From: Pseudomonadota bacterium
GTDB taxonomy: Bacteria; Pseudomonadota; Gammaproteobacteria; Burkholderiales; Sulfuriferulaceae
Assembly (NCBI GenBank): GCA_021801025.1
Contig: JAJYYK010000002.1
Location: 1-64,000, forward strand
Direction of reading: 5' to 3'
Length of the DNA: 64,000 nt
This document shows positions 54,559 through 62,796 of the stretch, piece after piece (position 1 is the first letter of the stretch; the number at the start of each line of letters is the position of its first letter). A model generated the notes under the pieces. The model searched no databases. It was not told where the DNA came from and saw only the letters and a program-made list of their open reading frames with translations. A program made the position numbers and the translations under genes.

Positions 54559-55182
54559 ATGAATACTGAACTGACCTCTGTGCGCACAACACGCAACCCT
54601 GATGCCACACGCGACGCCGTGTTGCACGCTGCTTTTTGCGAAATTCACCGCAACGGTTTTCAGGGGGCGGGCATTGCGCAAATATTGTCTGCTGCCAAGC
54701 TGACCAAGGGCGCCTTATATCATTACTTTCCAACCAAAAAGGCCTTGGGCCTGGCAGTCATCGATGAAATCATCGCGCCCCGGATTGAAGCACTCATTCT
54801 TTCCCCTTTGCGCAACAGCCAAACCCCCATACACACCTTGCTTGAGATCACACGAACGATAGGTGATCAAATCGGAGAAGATGCAATTCTGCTCGGTTGC
54901 CCGCTCAACAACCTGATGCAGGAAATGAGTCCTTTGGACGAGGTATTTCGCCAACACCTCGACACAATCCTGTCACAATGGCGTGATACGTTGTACACCG
55001 CACTTCGAGTCAGTCAAGCTCAAGGCACAATTCGGCAAAATGTCGATTGCGCAACCGCAGCCCTGTTTATTTTATCTGCATGGGAAGGCTGCATGGGTGT
55101 ATCAAAAACCATGCAATCTGCAGCTGTTTTTAAAAATTGTCTCGGGGAATTGCATGGTTACATCGAACACCTCATGAGGTAA
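54559..55182 (+). CDS. TetR/AcrR-family transcriptional repressor
   Basis: 207 residues from the ATG at 54559. The helix-turn-helix is FQGAGIAQILSAAKLTKGALYHYFPTKKAL (about 34-63). The C-terminal ligand domain contains a Cys in LLGCPLNNL, a place where NemR/AcuR-like regulators sense electrophiles. The genes that follow on the strand (CMD protein, old yellow enzyme, nitroreductase) fit a NemR-like control circuit. The effector is inferred. Confidence 0.9.
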   Translation: MNTELTSVRTTRNPDATRDAVLHAAFCEIHRNGFQGAGIAQILSAAKLTKGALYHYFPTKKALGLAVIDEIIAPRIEALILSPLRNSQTPIHTLLEITRTIGDQIGEDAILLGCPLNNLMQEMSPLDEVFRQHLDTILSQWRDTLYTALRVSQAQGTIRQNVDCATAALFILSAWEGCMGVSKTMQSAAVFKNCLGELHGYIEHLMR

Positions 55183-55246
55183 ACGTGACATTCCATTCAT
55201 ACTATGAGGCCTGTTACAAGGTGTAACGAATGTAATCATCGTACCA

Positions 55247-55294
55247 GGAGCCTGTCGGACTTGAAGGAAATCGGCTGCAAATCCGACAGGCTCC
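55247..55294. repeat. 48-bp hairpin element with GGAGCCTGTCGGA arms
   Basis: GGAGCCTGTCGGA (55247-55259) and TCCGACAGGCTCC (55282-55294) pair perfectly and extend by TT/AA after one mismatch. It lies between the TetR gene and the operator of the next gene. This may be a terminator of the TetR gene or a dispersed repeat. No T-run follows. Confidence 0.6.
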
Positions 55295-55338
55295 CAGGGT
55301 CCCAGCAGGATAAGACAAGGGGAAACCTGAGTTTAAGT

Positions 55339-55385
55339 ATACGGTAATTTTTTGACCGTATTTTTTTATACCAAATGGTTGGTAT
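55339..55385 (+). promoter_or_regulatory. Two palindromes upstream of the CMD-family gene
   Basis: ATACGGT (55339-55345) pairs with ACCGTAT (55355-55361) and contains TTGACC. ATACCAAATGGTTGGTAT (55368-55385) has the same ATACC/GGTAT arms as the site before the TetR gene, but spaced by 8 bases. Both lie within 65 bases of the next start and are likely operators of the detoxification operon. Confidence 0.6.
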
Positions 55386-55403
55386 TTTCAATAAGGAGCT
55401 ATC

Positions 55404-55937
55404 ATGCCTTTAATCCACACTGTCCCACCTGACCAGGCCCAAGGCCGCGTCAAGGAAATTTACGATCAAGTCACCGCAGCGTTCGGTCATGTACCCAATG
55501 CCATGCAAATTTGGAGCAGCAGTCCTGAGCTATTGGCAAAACAATGGCAGTCTATCGGTTATTATATGCAACACCCTACGCTCAGTTTTCCGCTGCTTGC
55601 CATGATGCGCATGCTGGTGTCGCAAAATACCCATTGTGAATACTGCGTGGGCTTTAATGAAAGCATGCTCATCAATGTCGCGAAATTCACACTGGAACAG
55701 GTGAATGAGGCTAAACGCAATCCGGCCTCAGCACCGCTTCCCGAAAAAGACAAAGCCATGTTGCTGTTTGTATTAAAAGCCACCAAGGACTCTAACTCGG
55801 TGAAGGCAGAAGACCTCGCCGCGCTGAAAAAATTGGGCTGGAGCGATGGCGAGATATTGGACGGCCTCAATCACGGGGCTTCAATGCTCGCTTCAGATGT
55901 CATATTTAACACATTTCAAATTATTCGTGATTATTAA
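55404..55937 (+). CDS. Carboxymuconolactone decarboxylase/AhpD-family protein
   Basis: 177 residues. The AhpD-type redox motif CEYC is in SQNTHCEYCVGFNESML (about 77-93). The family has peroxidase or disulfide-exchange activity. AAGGAG is 5 bases before the ATG. It is the first gene after the TetR-type operators and about 170 bases before the old-yellow-enzyme gene, a set usual in electrophile response. Confidence 0.88.
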   Translation: MPLIHTVPPDQAQGRVKEIYDQVTAAFGHVPNAMQIWSSSPELLAKQWQSIGYYMQHPTLSFPLLAMMRMLVSQNTHCEYCVGFNESMLINVAKFTLEQVNEAKRNPASAPLPEKDKAMLLFVLKATKDSNSVKAEDLAALKKLGWSDGEILDGLNHGASMLASDVIFNTFQIIRDY

Positions 55938-56105
55938 CCCAAGCCGGTTGTTGTCAACATTGACCGCCAGCATTCACGCAGCCCCGAGGAGCCGACAGAT
56001 GGGTTATTGGGGTTTATGTGAACAAGGGTATGTGTTAATTTCTGCAATATCCGGAATCTGGGACAAGGTCTTTTATTCTGTATTTCAATATGTTAGGGAG
56101 CACGC

Positions 56106-57188
56106 ATGACTACTGATCTATTTACCCCCATTCAAATGGGACGCTACACCCTCCGCAACCGCATCGTCATGGCGCCGCTTACCCGCTGCCGGGCTGATGC
56201 GAACAATGCACCACAAGCTTTGAATGTTGAATATTATCGCCAGCGGGCTTCTGCGGGACTGATTATCAGTGAAGGCTCCCAAATCAGTTTATCGGCAGTG
56301 GGTTATCTCGGCACACCGGGTATATACAGTGACGCACAAGTTGCTGGCTGGCAAAAAGTCACCGATGCCGTACACCAGCGGGGCGGGCTCATCTTTTTGC
56401 AATTATGGCATTGTGGACGGGTGTCACATCCCAGCATGTTGCCCGGACAACAACTTCCCGTCGCACCCTCGGCAATTTGCGCGCAAGGCTATGCGCATAC
56501 CGTAACAGGCACCCAGGCTTTTGTGACCCCTCACGAACTCAGCATCGCCGAAATTGCAGGCGTTGTGGCCGATTTTGCCAAAGCGGCTGAAAATGCTTTA
56601 CGCGCCGGTTTCGATGGTGTTGAAATACATGGTGCGAACGGGTATCTGATTGACCAGTTTTTGCGTGACGGAAGCAACCAGCGCCGTGATGAATACGGTG
56701 GTTCACTCGAAAACCGTACCCGTTTTTTACTTGACATCACAACCGCCGTGATAAAGGTATGGGGCGCAGACCGCGTGGGCGTGCGTTTATCCCCGATCAA
56801 CCCATTCAACGACATGCGGGATAGCCACCCACAAAACTTGTTTGACCATGTCGCACAGGCACTCAACCCATTCCATCTGGCCTACCTGCATGTCACCGAA
56901 TGGGCTGGGCATGACGACAGCCAACCCAGGCCAGAATTCAGCTTTACCCAATTGCGCGCGGCTTACCGGGGGACTTATATGACCAATGGAGGTTATACAT
57001 TTGATTCGGCCAATACTGCAATCAGCACTGGGGCTGCCGATCTGATCGCCTTTGGTACACTTTACATTGCCAATCCAGATCTGGTAGAACGGTTCGCCGC
57101 CGGTGCACCGCTCAACGAACCGGATGGCAGCACTTACTATGGCGGCAATGCGGCAGGTTATACAGATTACCCAAGTCTTAAAAATTAA
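56106..57188 (+). CDS. Old yellow enzyme family alkene reductase (NemA-like)
   Basis: 360 residues. The FMN-barrel motifs are LRNRIVMAPLTRCRA (about 16-30), the catalytic HGANGYLIDQFL (about 176-187) and DEYGGSLENRTRF. It reduces activated C=C bonds such as N-ethylmaleimide and enones with NAD(P)H. GGGAG is 5 bases upstream. It precedes a nitroreductase gene by 24 bases. Confidence 0.93.
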   Translation: MTTDLFTPIQMGRYTLRNRIVMAPLTRCRADANNAPQALNVEYYRQRASAGLIISEGSQISLSAVGYLGTPGIYSDAQVAGWQKVTDAVHQRGGLIFLQLWHCGRVSHPSMLPGQQLPVAPSAICAQGYAHTVTGTQAFVTPHELSIAEIAGVVADFAKAAENALRAGFDGVEIHGANGYLIDQFLRDGSNQRRDEYGGSLENRTRFLLDITTAVIKVWGADRVGVRLSPINPFNDMRDSHPQNLFDHVAQALNPFHLAYLHVTEWAGHDDSQPRPEFSFTQLRAAYRGTYMTNGGYTFDSANTAISTGAADLIAFGTLYIANPDLVERFAAGAPLNEPDGSTYYGGNAAGYTDYPSLKN

Positions 57189-57212
57189 CCTTAATCCAAT
57201 CAGGAGTAGAAC

Positions 57213-57815
57213 ATGAATGTGACCACTGCGATCGAAACACGCCGCTCAGTCAAAAGCTATGATCCAACTCACACAATGACTGAAGCAGAAATTGAAAAAT
57301 TATTTTCTTTGGCTATCCTCTCACCTACCGCATTTAACATTCAAAACTGGCGTTTTGTCATGGTGCGGGATGCGCAGTTACGCAAAAATATTCGTCAAGT
57401 GGCCTGGGATCAGGCACAGGTGACTGATGCATCGTTGCTCATTATTATGTGCGCAGACTTGAAAGCATGGGAAAAACAGCCTGTCCGATACTGGCGCAAT
57501 GCTGCACCAGCGATACAGGACTTTATGGTACCGGCTATTGATCAATATTATCGCGGTAAAGATCAAGTTCAACGCGACGAAGCCATGCGTTCTTGCGGAA
57601 TCGCTGCGACGACGCTGATGTTAACGGCAAAGGAGATGGGCTATGACTCATGCCCTATGGATGGATTTGATTTTGATGCCGTAGGCAAACTCATCGCCTT
57701 GCCACAAGACCACATCATTTCATTGATGATTTCTATTGGCAAAGGCGTCCAACCGGCTTGGCCACGCGGCGGACAATTGGCTTTGGGCGAAGTGTTGATC
57801 AATAATCGTTTTTGA
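57213..57815 (+). CDS. Nitroreductase-family flavoprotein
   Basis: 200 residues. ETRRSVKSYDP at the start and LSPTAFNIQNWRFVMV are the FMN-binding blocks, and MGYDSCPMDGFD the late one. Members reduce nitro or quinone compounds with NAD(P)H. AGGAG lies 6 bases before the ATG. Last gene of the TetR-controlled electrophile set. Confidence 0.9.
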   Translation: MNVTTAIETRRSVKSYDPTHTMTEAEIEKLFSLAILSPTAFNIQNWRFVMVRDAQLRKNIRQVAWDQAQVTDASLLIIMCADLKAWEKQPVRYWRNAAPAIQDFMVPAIDQYYRGKDQVQRDEAMRSCGIAATTLMLTAKEMGYDSCPMDGFDFDAVGKLIALPQDHIISLMISIGKGVQPAWPRGGQLALGEVLINNRF

Positions 57816-57901
57816 ATTTCACCCGGGGTAAGTGACAAATCACGCTTACCCCACCCTTTGCACCAAACCCCAACCCGATCAACACCAAATTTCATGGGTA
57901 A

Positions 57902-59041
57902 ATGCGTTTCAACACCGAATTTTCCGGTATCCTTGTCGAATCTGTACGCATCCAATCATGGCAAAAATACACAATGGGTTTACTCGATTTTTTTAGTACG
58001 AATAAATTGCCGCCGGGTTTTACTGGCAGTTCGATGGTTATCTGTGATTTGTCCACATTCAAACGGGCAAGTGCTTTCCTTGATGTGCTACACACGCGCT
58101 TCCAAAACCTGTCTGTTGCCTTCACAGATCAAATGCCCGACAAGTGCACTTATCCCTCCTTGCTGTTATCCAGCACGCCTGAAGACGCCGAAGCGCAACT
58201 GACCAAAACCCGTGCAGCGCGCATCATTATTTTGGATCTGTCTGCAAGTTTTGCCCCGATCATTCCCACCTCAGCCTGCCCCTGTTACTGGATTAACGCT
58301 CGCGAAGCGGCCATCAGCCAAACCGGTTGCAAAGTCATTACCACAGCCCTTTATCTGGACACTTTACCCAACGCCAAAGTCACAGGCGACCCTTTAGCAG
58401 ACATTGAACGAATTCCGTCTGTCCACATCGACACGGCCATGTGCAAACGGTTCAAGGAGCAGCGGGAAGGAAAGCGTTGGCTGGCTTATTTCTCCGCGAC
58501 CGGAGAATCCGAGGAAAGCATTGCCTATGGACTATTTAACCGTGCCATTCGGCATAAAATGGGCATGATGCTGTTGGCACCTCACGACATTGCGCGCTGT
58601 GAACCCGTATACCGGGAATCAATCAAATACCGTTTGCAGACCATACGGCACAACCGATTCTCCACCTCTTTCATCCCTTTGCAGACCCGTGTCTATTATA
58701 TTGAAGAACCTGAACCGTTAACCGCTATGTACGCTTGTGCAGATTTCGTGATTGCGGGTGGAACCTTACATGAAGACGCACAACATGCGCCCGATATCAT
58801 TACCCCAATCCTGTATGGCAAACCGGTTTTGGTTGGTGCCGCTCAGCGTCAAAATTCATTGCTTGCTGCCGCGATTGCATCGGATGTGGTGCGTCACGCC
58901 GACAACGAAGAACAGCTGTTCTCCTGTCTCCGCGATCTCATTGATGACCCGCAAAGCGGCGCGACCCTTGCTCACAAAGCAAGTGAATGGCTCACTCAAC
59001 AACCGGGGTCCAAAGCGCGTGTCATGGCTTTGATCGATTAA
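57902..59041 (+). CDS. WaaA (Kdo transferase)-like glycosyltransferase
   Basis: 379 residues; the ATG at 57974 is an alternative start, and neither has a clear ribosome-binding site. WLAYFSATGESEESIA and MMLLAPHDIARCEPV, then MYACADFVIAGGTLHEDAQHAPDIITPILYGKPVLVG follow the pattern of 3-deoxy-D-manno-octulosonic-acid transferases, including the Gly-Gly-Ser-like loop (here GGT) near the sugar-nucleotide site. The N-terminal membrane anchor of true WaaA is not evident. It is probably a paralogue that adds sugar to a lipid A-like or other acceptor. The identity of donor and acceptor is open. Confidence 0.65.
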   Translation: MRFNTEFSGILVESVRIQSWQKYTMGLLDFFSTNKLPPGFTGSSMVICDLSTFKRASAFLDVLHTRFQNLSVAFTDQMPDKCTYPSLLLSSTPEDAEAQLTKTRAARIIILDLSASFAPIIPTSACPCYWINAREAAISQTGCKVITTALYLDTLPNAKVTGDPLADIERIPSVHIDTAMCKRFKEQREGKRWLAYFSATGESEESIAYGLFNRAIRHKMGMMLLAPHDIARCEPVYRESIKYRLQTIRHNRFSTSFIPLQTRVYYIEEPEPLTAMYACADFVIAGGTLHEDAQHAPDIITPILYGKPVLVGAAQRQNSLLAAAIASDVVRHADNEEQLFSCLRDLIDDPQSGATLAHKASEWLTQQPGSKARVMALID

Positions 59042-59049
59042 AATCGAAC

Positions 59050-59562
59050 ATGATGAATATTCCCGGGGCCCGTTTTATCGCGTCGCCACACTGCGATTTT
59101 CGGGCCCATACTGACGATATTCGCCTCATTGTTATACACAACATTTCGCTGCCTGCCGGTGAGTTTGGCGGCGAGGATATCATCGCGCTGTTTACCGGCA
59201 CCCTGGATACCTCTACCCGACCCGATTATCACGCATTGAAAGGCTTGCGTGTGTCGGCACATTTCCTCATCCGTCGCGATGGGGAACTCATCCAGTTTGT
59301 ACCTGTCGAGCGGCGTGCCTGGCATTGCGGGGTATCTGCCTGGCGCGGTTGGGAACGCTGCAATGATTTTTCCATTGGCATTGAACTGGAGGGGTGTGAT
59401 ACCACTGCTTTTACCGACGCACAATATACCCAACTGAATGCGCTATTGATTCTGCTGCGTCAACAATGGCCCAGTGTGGCGCTGGCCGGTCACAGTGACA
59501 TTGCCCCCAGCCGGAAAACGGACCCGGGTCCTTATTTTGACTGGAAAAGAATTCATGACTAA
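59050..59562 (+). CDS. ampD: 1,6-anhydro-N-acetylmuramyl-L-alanine amidase AmpD
   Basis: 170 residues. The zinc ligands of the amidase_2 fold are His in LIVIHNISLP (about 28-37), and His in LAGHSDIAPSRKTDPGP, where the Lys and Asp are also conserved. SAHFLIRRDGELIQFVP is the substrate-side block. It recycles cell-wall fragments in the cytoplasm. ATGs at 59050 and 59053 are equivalent. Confidence 0.95.
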   Translation: MMNIPGARFIASPHCDFRAHTDDIRLIVIHNISLPAGEFGGEDIIALFTGTLDTSTRPDYHALKGLRVSAHFLIRRDGELIQFVPVERRAWHCGVSAWRGWERCNDFSIGIELEGCDTTAFTDAQYTQLNALLILLRQQWPSVALAGHSDIAPSRKTDPGPYFDWKRIHD

Positions 59563-59632
59563 CCTGAATTTTGCGTCGATTTCATATTCATGAACGTATT
59601 CAGATCAACAATGCCCCGATATAATACTCGCC

Positions 59633-60505
59633 ATGTCCACATTATTTAAAACCATTGCGCTCATCGGCAAAAGTGCCGGGCAAGGAATGGATGAGATTTT
59701 ATCGCATCTGGCGAGTTTTCTGCGTCAAAGGGGACATGCCGTTCTGGTGGGATACAACACCACCGCACCGCTTGACAGTCATGATCTGACTGCGGTCGCC
59801 TTGCGGGAAATTGTCGAGCGGGCAGATTTGGGCGTGGTACTGGGGGGGGATGGAACGATGCTATCCATCGCCCGTAAACTGGCAGTTTATTCCGTGCCTT
59901 TGGTCGGGATAAATCAAGGCAACCTGGGGTTTTTGACCGATGTCACAACAGAAGACATGTTTGACAGCTTGAGCAAGATTCTCGACGGAGAATTTATTGA
60001 AGAAGAACGTTTACTGCTCAAAACGACCATTCTGCGCCACAATAAAGCGGTGTTTAACAGCCTCGCTTTAAATGACGTGGTGATCAACAAAGGCGCAATG
60101 GGTCGCCTGATTGAGTTTGGACTGCATATTGATGGCGAGTTTGTTTACAATCAGCGATCTGATGGTTTAGTGATCGCCACACCAACAGGATCCACAGCTT
60201 ATGCTTTATCAGCAGGCGGGCCGATTCTCCATCCCGGTCTGGAGGCCTTTGTGCTGGTGCCGATATGCCCCCACACCCTGTCCGCGCGCCCTATTGCGGT
60301 AAACAGCCATGCAATGGTGGAATTTGAGCTGATTTATGCAGACGACGCCAGCGCTCATTTCGATGGCCAAAAACATTGTAAAATACACACGGGTGATGTG
60401 GTGCAAGTGACCCAATCGCCCACCCCGGTAAAACTGCTCCACCCCAAACAGTACAGTTATTACCGTACCTTGCGTGAAAAACTGTATTGGGGAAAAATAT
60501 TATGA
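59633..60505 (+). CDS. nadK: NAD kinase
   Basis: 290 residues. LGGDGTMLSIAR (about 72-83) is the kinase GGDG motif, with LNDVVINKG and DGLVIATPTGSTAYALSAGGPILHP completing the NAD site. It makes NADP from NAD and ATP. Its stop lies 10 bases before the recN start, so the two are likely co-transcribed. Confidence 0.96.
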   Translation: MSTLFKTIALIGKSAGQGMDEILSHLASFLRQRGHAVLVGYNTTAPLDSHDLTAVALREIVERADLGVVLGGDGTMLSIARKLAVYSVPLVGINQGNLGFLTDVTTEDMFDSLSKILDGEFIEEERLLLKTTILRHNKAVFNSLALNDVVINKGAMGRLIEFGLHIDGEFVYNQRSDGLVIATPTGSTAYALSAGGPILHPGLEAFVLVPICPHTLSARPIAVNSHAMVEFELIYADDASAHFDGQKHCKIHTGDVVQVTQSPTPVKLLHPKQYSYYRTLREKLYWGKIL

Positions 60506-60515
60506 TGATGATCGA

Positions 60516-62183
60516 ATGCTACTGGCGATAAGTTTACGTGATTTTGTTCTGGTCGATAAACTGGAAATTGACTTTGAACCCGGCATGACGGTGTTAACGG
60601 GCGAAACAGGTGCGGGGAAATCATTACTGGTTGATGCCTTGTCGCTGGTTATGGGTGAGCGTGCTGATGCGAGCGTAGTTCGTGATGGCGCAACGCGTGC
60701 TGAAATCAGTGCCGAATTTCATCTGGCACAATTGCCTGCGCTACGAGACTGGTTAATCGCCGGTGATCTCGACGACGAATACAGTTGTGTATTACGCCGT
60801 GTGATCGATACCGGCGGGCGATCCCGCTGTTTCATCAATGGTCGTTCGGCAACGGTACAACAGTTACGTGAAGCCGGTGAATTCCTGGTTGATTTGCATG
60901 GACAACATGCTCACCAGTCACTGATTAAACCGGCTTTTCAACGGTCTGTGCTGGATGCTTATGCCGGTTCAGAAGCCCTGGCGCATCAGGTCGGTACGCA
61001 TTATCGCAATTATCAGGCATTCACCACCCGACTTTCTGAATTACAACACCATCAAGCCGCAGCCCAATCCGAGCGCGAACGCTTGCTCTGGCAAGTGGAA
61101 GAATTGGCCGCTTTACAATTTGATGCGGAAGTATGGGAAACCATGCAGGCGCAACATGTGCGCCTGGCGCATACGATGCAGTTGGGAGAAGGCGTGGCAC
61201 TTGCTTTGGAAAATCTGTCTGAAGGTGAAACCAATGTCCTGTCAATGTTACAGTCCTTGCGAAGCAATCTGACTGAACTGCTTGCTTTCGACGCCCATTT
61301 AGCCGATACGCTAAGCCTGATTGATTCGGCCAGTGCAGAGCTGGATGAGGCCAGCCACAGCTTGCGCCACTATGCTGACAAACTGGATACTGACCCCAGC
61401 CAGTTGGCCGATCTGGAACAAAATATCGCGCAGACCATGTCCATGGCCAGAAAATATCGCGTACGGCCAGAAGCCCTGGGGACATGCTTAATCGAGGCAC
61501 GAGCACGATTATTCGAATTAGGCAACGAGGGCGATTTAGCCGAACTGGAAATGCAAGCCAATACCCAACATGCGGCCTGGCAACACCATGCTCAGCAATT
61601 AAGTGGAATCAGAACTGCGGCAGCAGAACAACTCAGTAGTGAAGTCAGTCAGATTATGCAGCACTTGGCTTTAGCGGGCGGGCAATTCGCAATTGCCTTG
61701 AATCCTCTGACCGAAGGCGATGCGCACGGCCTGGAACACATCGAATTTCTGGTGGCGCCACACGAGGGTGCCGGTTTGAAACCTTTGGCAAAGGTGGCTT
61801 CGGGTGGTGAGTTATCACGCATCAGCCTTGCACTGCAAACTGCAATCAGTCAGGTTGCGGCGGTGCCTGTGCTCATTTTCGATGAGGTGGATGTGGGCAT
61901 TGGTGGCAGCGTTGCCGAAGCAGTGGGGCAATTATTACGCAAACTGGCTGACACCCGGCAAGTGTTGTGCATCACCCACCTGCCGCAGGTGGCCGCACAA
62001 GGCATGCATCACTTACAGGTGTCAAAATTAAAGCAGGATCAGGGTGGCGTCATCAGTCATATTAGCCGCTTGACCGATGAGGCGCGCGTGGACGAAATCG
62101 CCCGTATGCTAGGGGGCGCGATCATTACAGACACAACGCGGACACACGCCCTCGAGATGCTAAAACAAGCTGCAGGCCATTAG
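60516..62183 (+). CDS. recN: DNA repair ATPase RecN
   Basis: 555 residues from the ATG at 60516. LTGETGAGKSLLVDAL is Walker A, VASGGELSRISLAL the ABC signature and VLIFDEVDVGIGG Walker B; the middle is a coiled coil. It acts in double-strand break repair as an SMC-like protein. The longer frame overlaps nadK. I saw no LexA box by eye in the 10-base gap or inside nadK. Confidence 0.95.
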   Translation: MLLAISLRDFVLVDKLEIDFEPGMTVLTGETGAGKSLLVDALSLVMGERADASVVRDGATRAEISAEFHLAQLPALRDWLIAGDLDDEYSCVLRRVIDTGGRSRCFINGRSATVQQLREAGEFLVDLHGQHAHQSLIKPAFQRSVLDAYAGSEALAHQVGTHYRNYQAFTTRLSELQHHQAAAQSERERLLWQVEELAALQFDAEVWETMQAQHVRLAHTMQLGEGVALALENLSEGETNVLSMLQSLRSNLTELLAFDAHLADTLSLIDSASAELDEASHSLRHYADKLDTDPSQLADLEQNIAQTMSMARKYRVRPEALGTCLIEARARLFELGNEGDLAELEMQANTQHAAWQHHAQQLSGIRTAAAEQLSSEVSQIMQHLALAGGQFAIALNPLTEGDAHGLEHIEFLVAPHEGAGLKPLAKVASGGELSRISLALQTAISQVAAVPVLIFDEVDVGIGGSVAEAVGQLLRKLADTRQVLCITHLPQVAAQGMHHLQVSKLKQDQGGVISHISRLTDEARVDEIARMLGGAIITDTTRTHALEMLKQAAGH

Positions 62184-62243
62184 CACGAAGATTGCATGTA
62201 TTTACAGGACAATCGCACAACCTATCGTTTCGCGGTCTGCTTT

Positions 62244-62669
62244 TTATAAAGCACCACTTAACCAGCGTTTGATGCCACTCACATCCAAAGCACCGGAAGT
62301 TCGGGCGTGTTCCTGACCATTTTTAAATACAATCATGGTTGGAATACTGCGGACGGCATACCGCGCGCCCAACGGCTGCTCTGCCTCGGTATCCACCTTG
62401 GCGAAGCTGATTTTCCCACTCAAGTCATGTGCTGCCTGTTTGAATGCCGGGGCCATCATTTTACAGGGACCACACCAGCTGGCCCAGAAATCCACGACTA
62501 CCGGCAATTGATTACGACCGATATAGCGATCAAAATGCGCGCCATCAAGTTCAAGCGGTGTGCCAGGAAGCAAGAGATTGCCACATTTACCACATTTGGG
62601 TTGTTCGGTAAATCGGGTTTCGGGTACCCGATTAATGGCAAAACAATGAGGGCAGACAAGTTCAAGCAT
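62244..62669 (-). CDS. trxC: Thioredoxin 2 (zinc-ribbon thioredoxin)
   Basis: 141 residues from the ATG at 62669, with AAGGAG 8 bases upstream. An N-terminal zinc ribbon (CPHC and CGKC in the first 30 residues) is followed by the thioredoxin domain with active site WCGPC. It reduces protein disulfides and resists oxidative stress. It is divergent from mutS across 127 bases that should hold both promoters. Confidence 0.95.
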   Translation of the reverse strand: MLELVCPHCFAINRVPETRFTEQPKCGKCGNLLLPGTPLELDGAHFDRYIGRNQLPVVVDFWASWCGPCKMMAPAFKQAAHDLSGKISFAKVDTEAEQPLGARYAVRSIPTMIVFKNGQEHARTSGALDVSGIKRWLSGAL

Positions 62670-62796
62670 CGCGACAGCTCCTTGACAACATAAAGTATAT
62701 TCAGTAAATAAGTACAATAAACCCGGATTTCAAGTCAAAACCGAATTTTGCCTATGTTTGTATGATACTCACAATTTAAAACCTTCGGAATATTAA

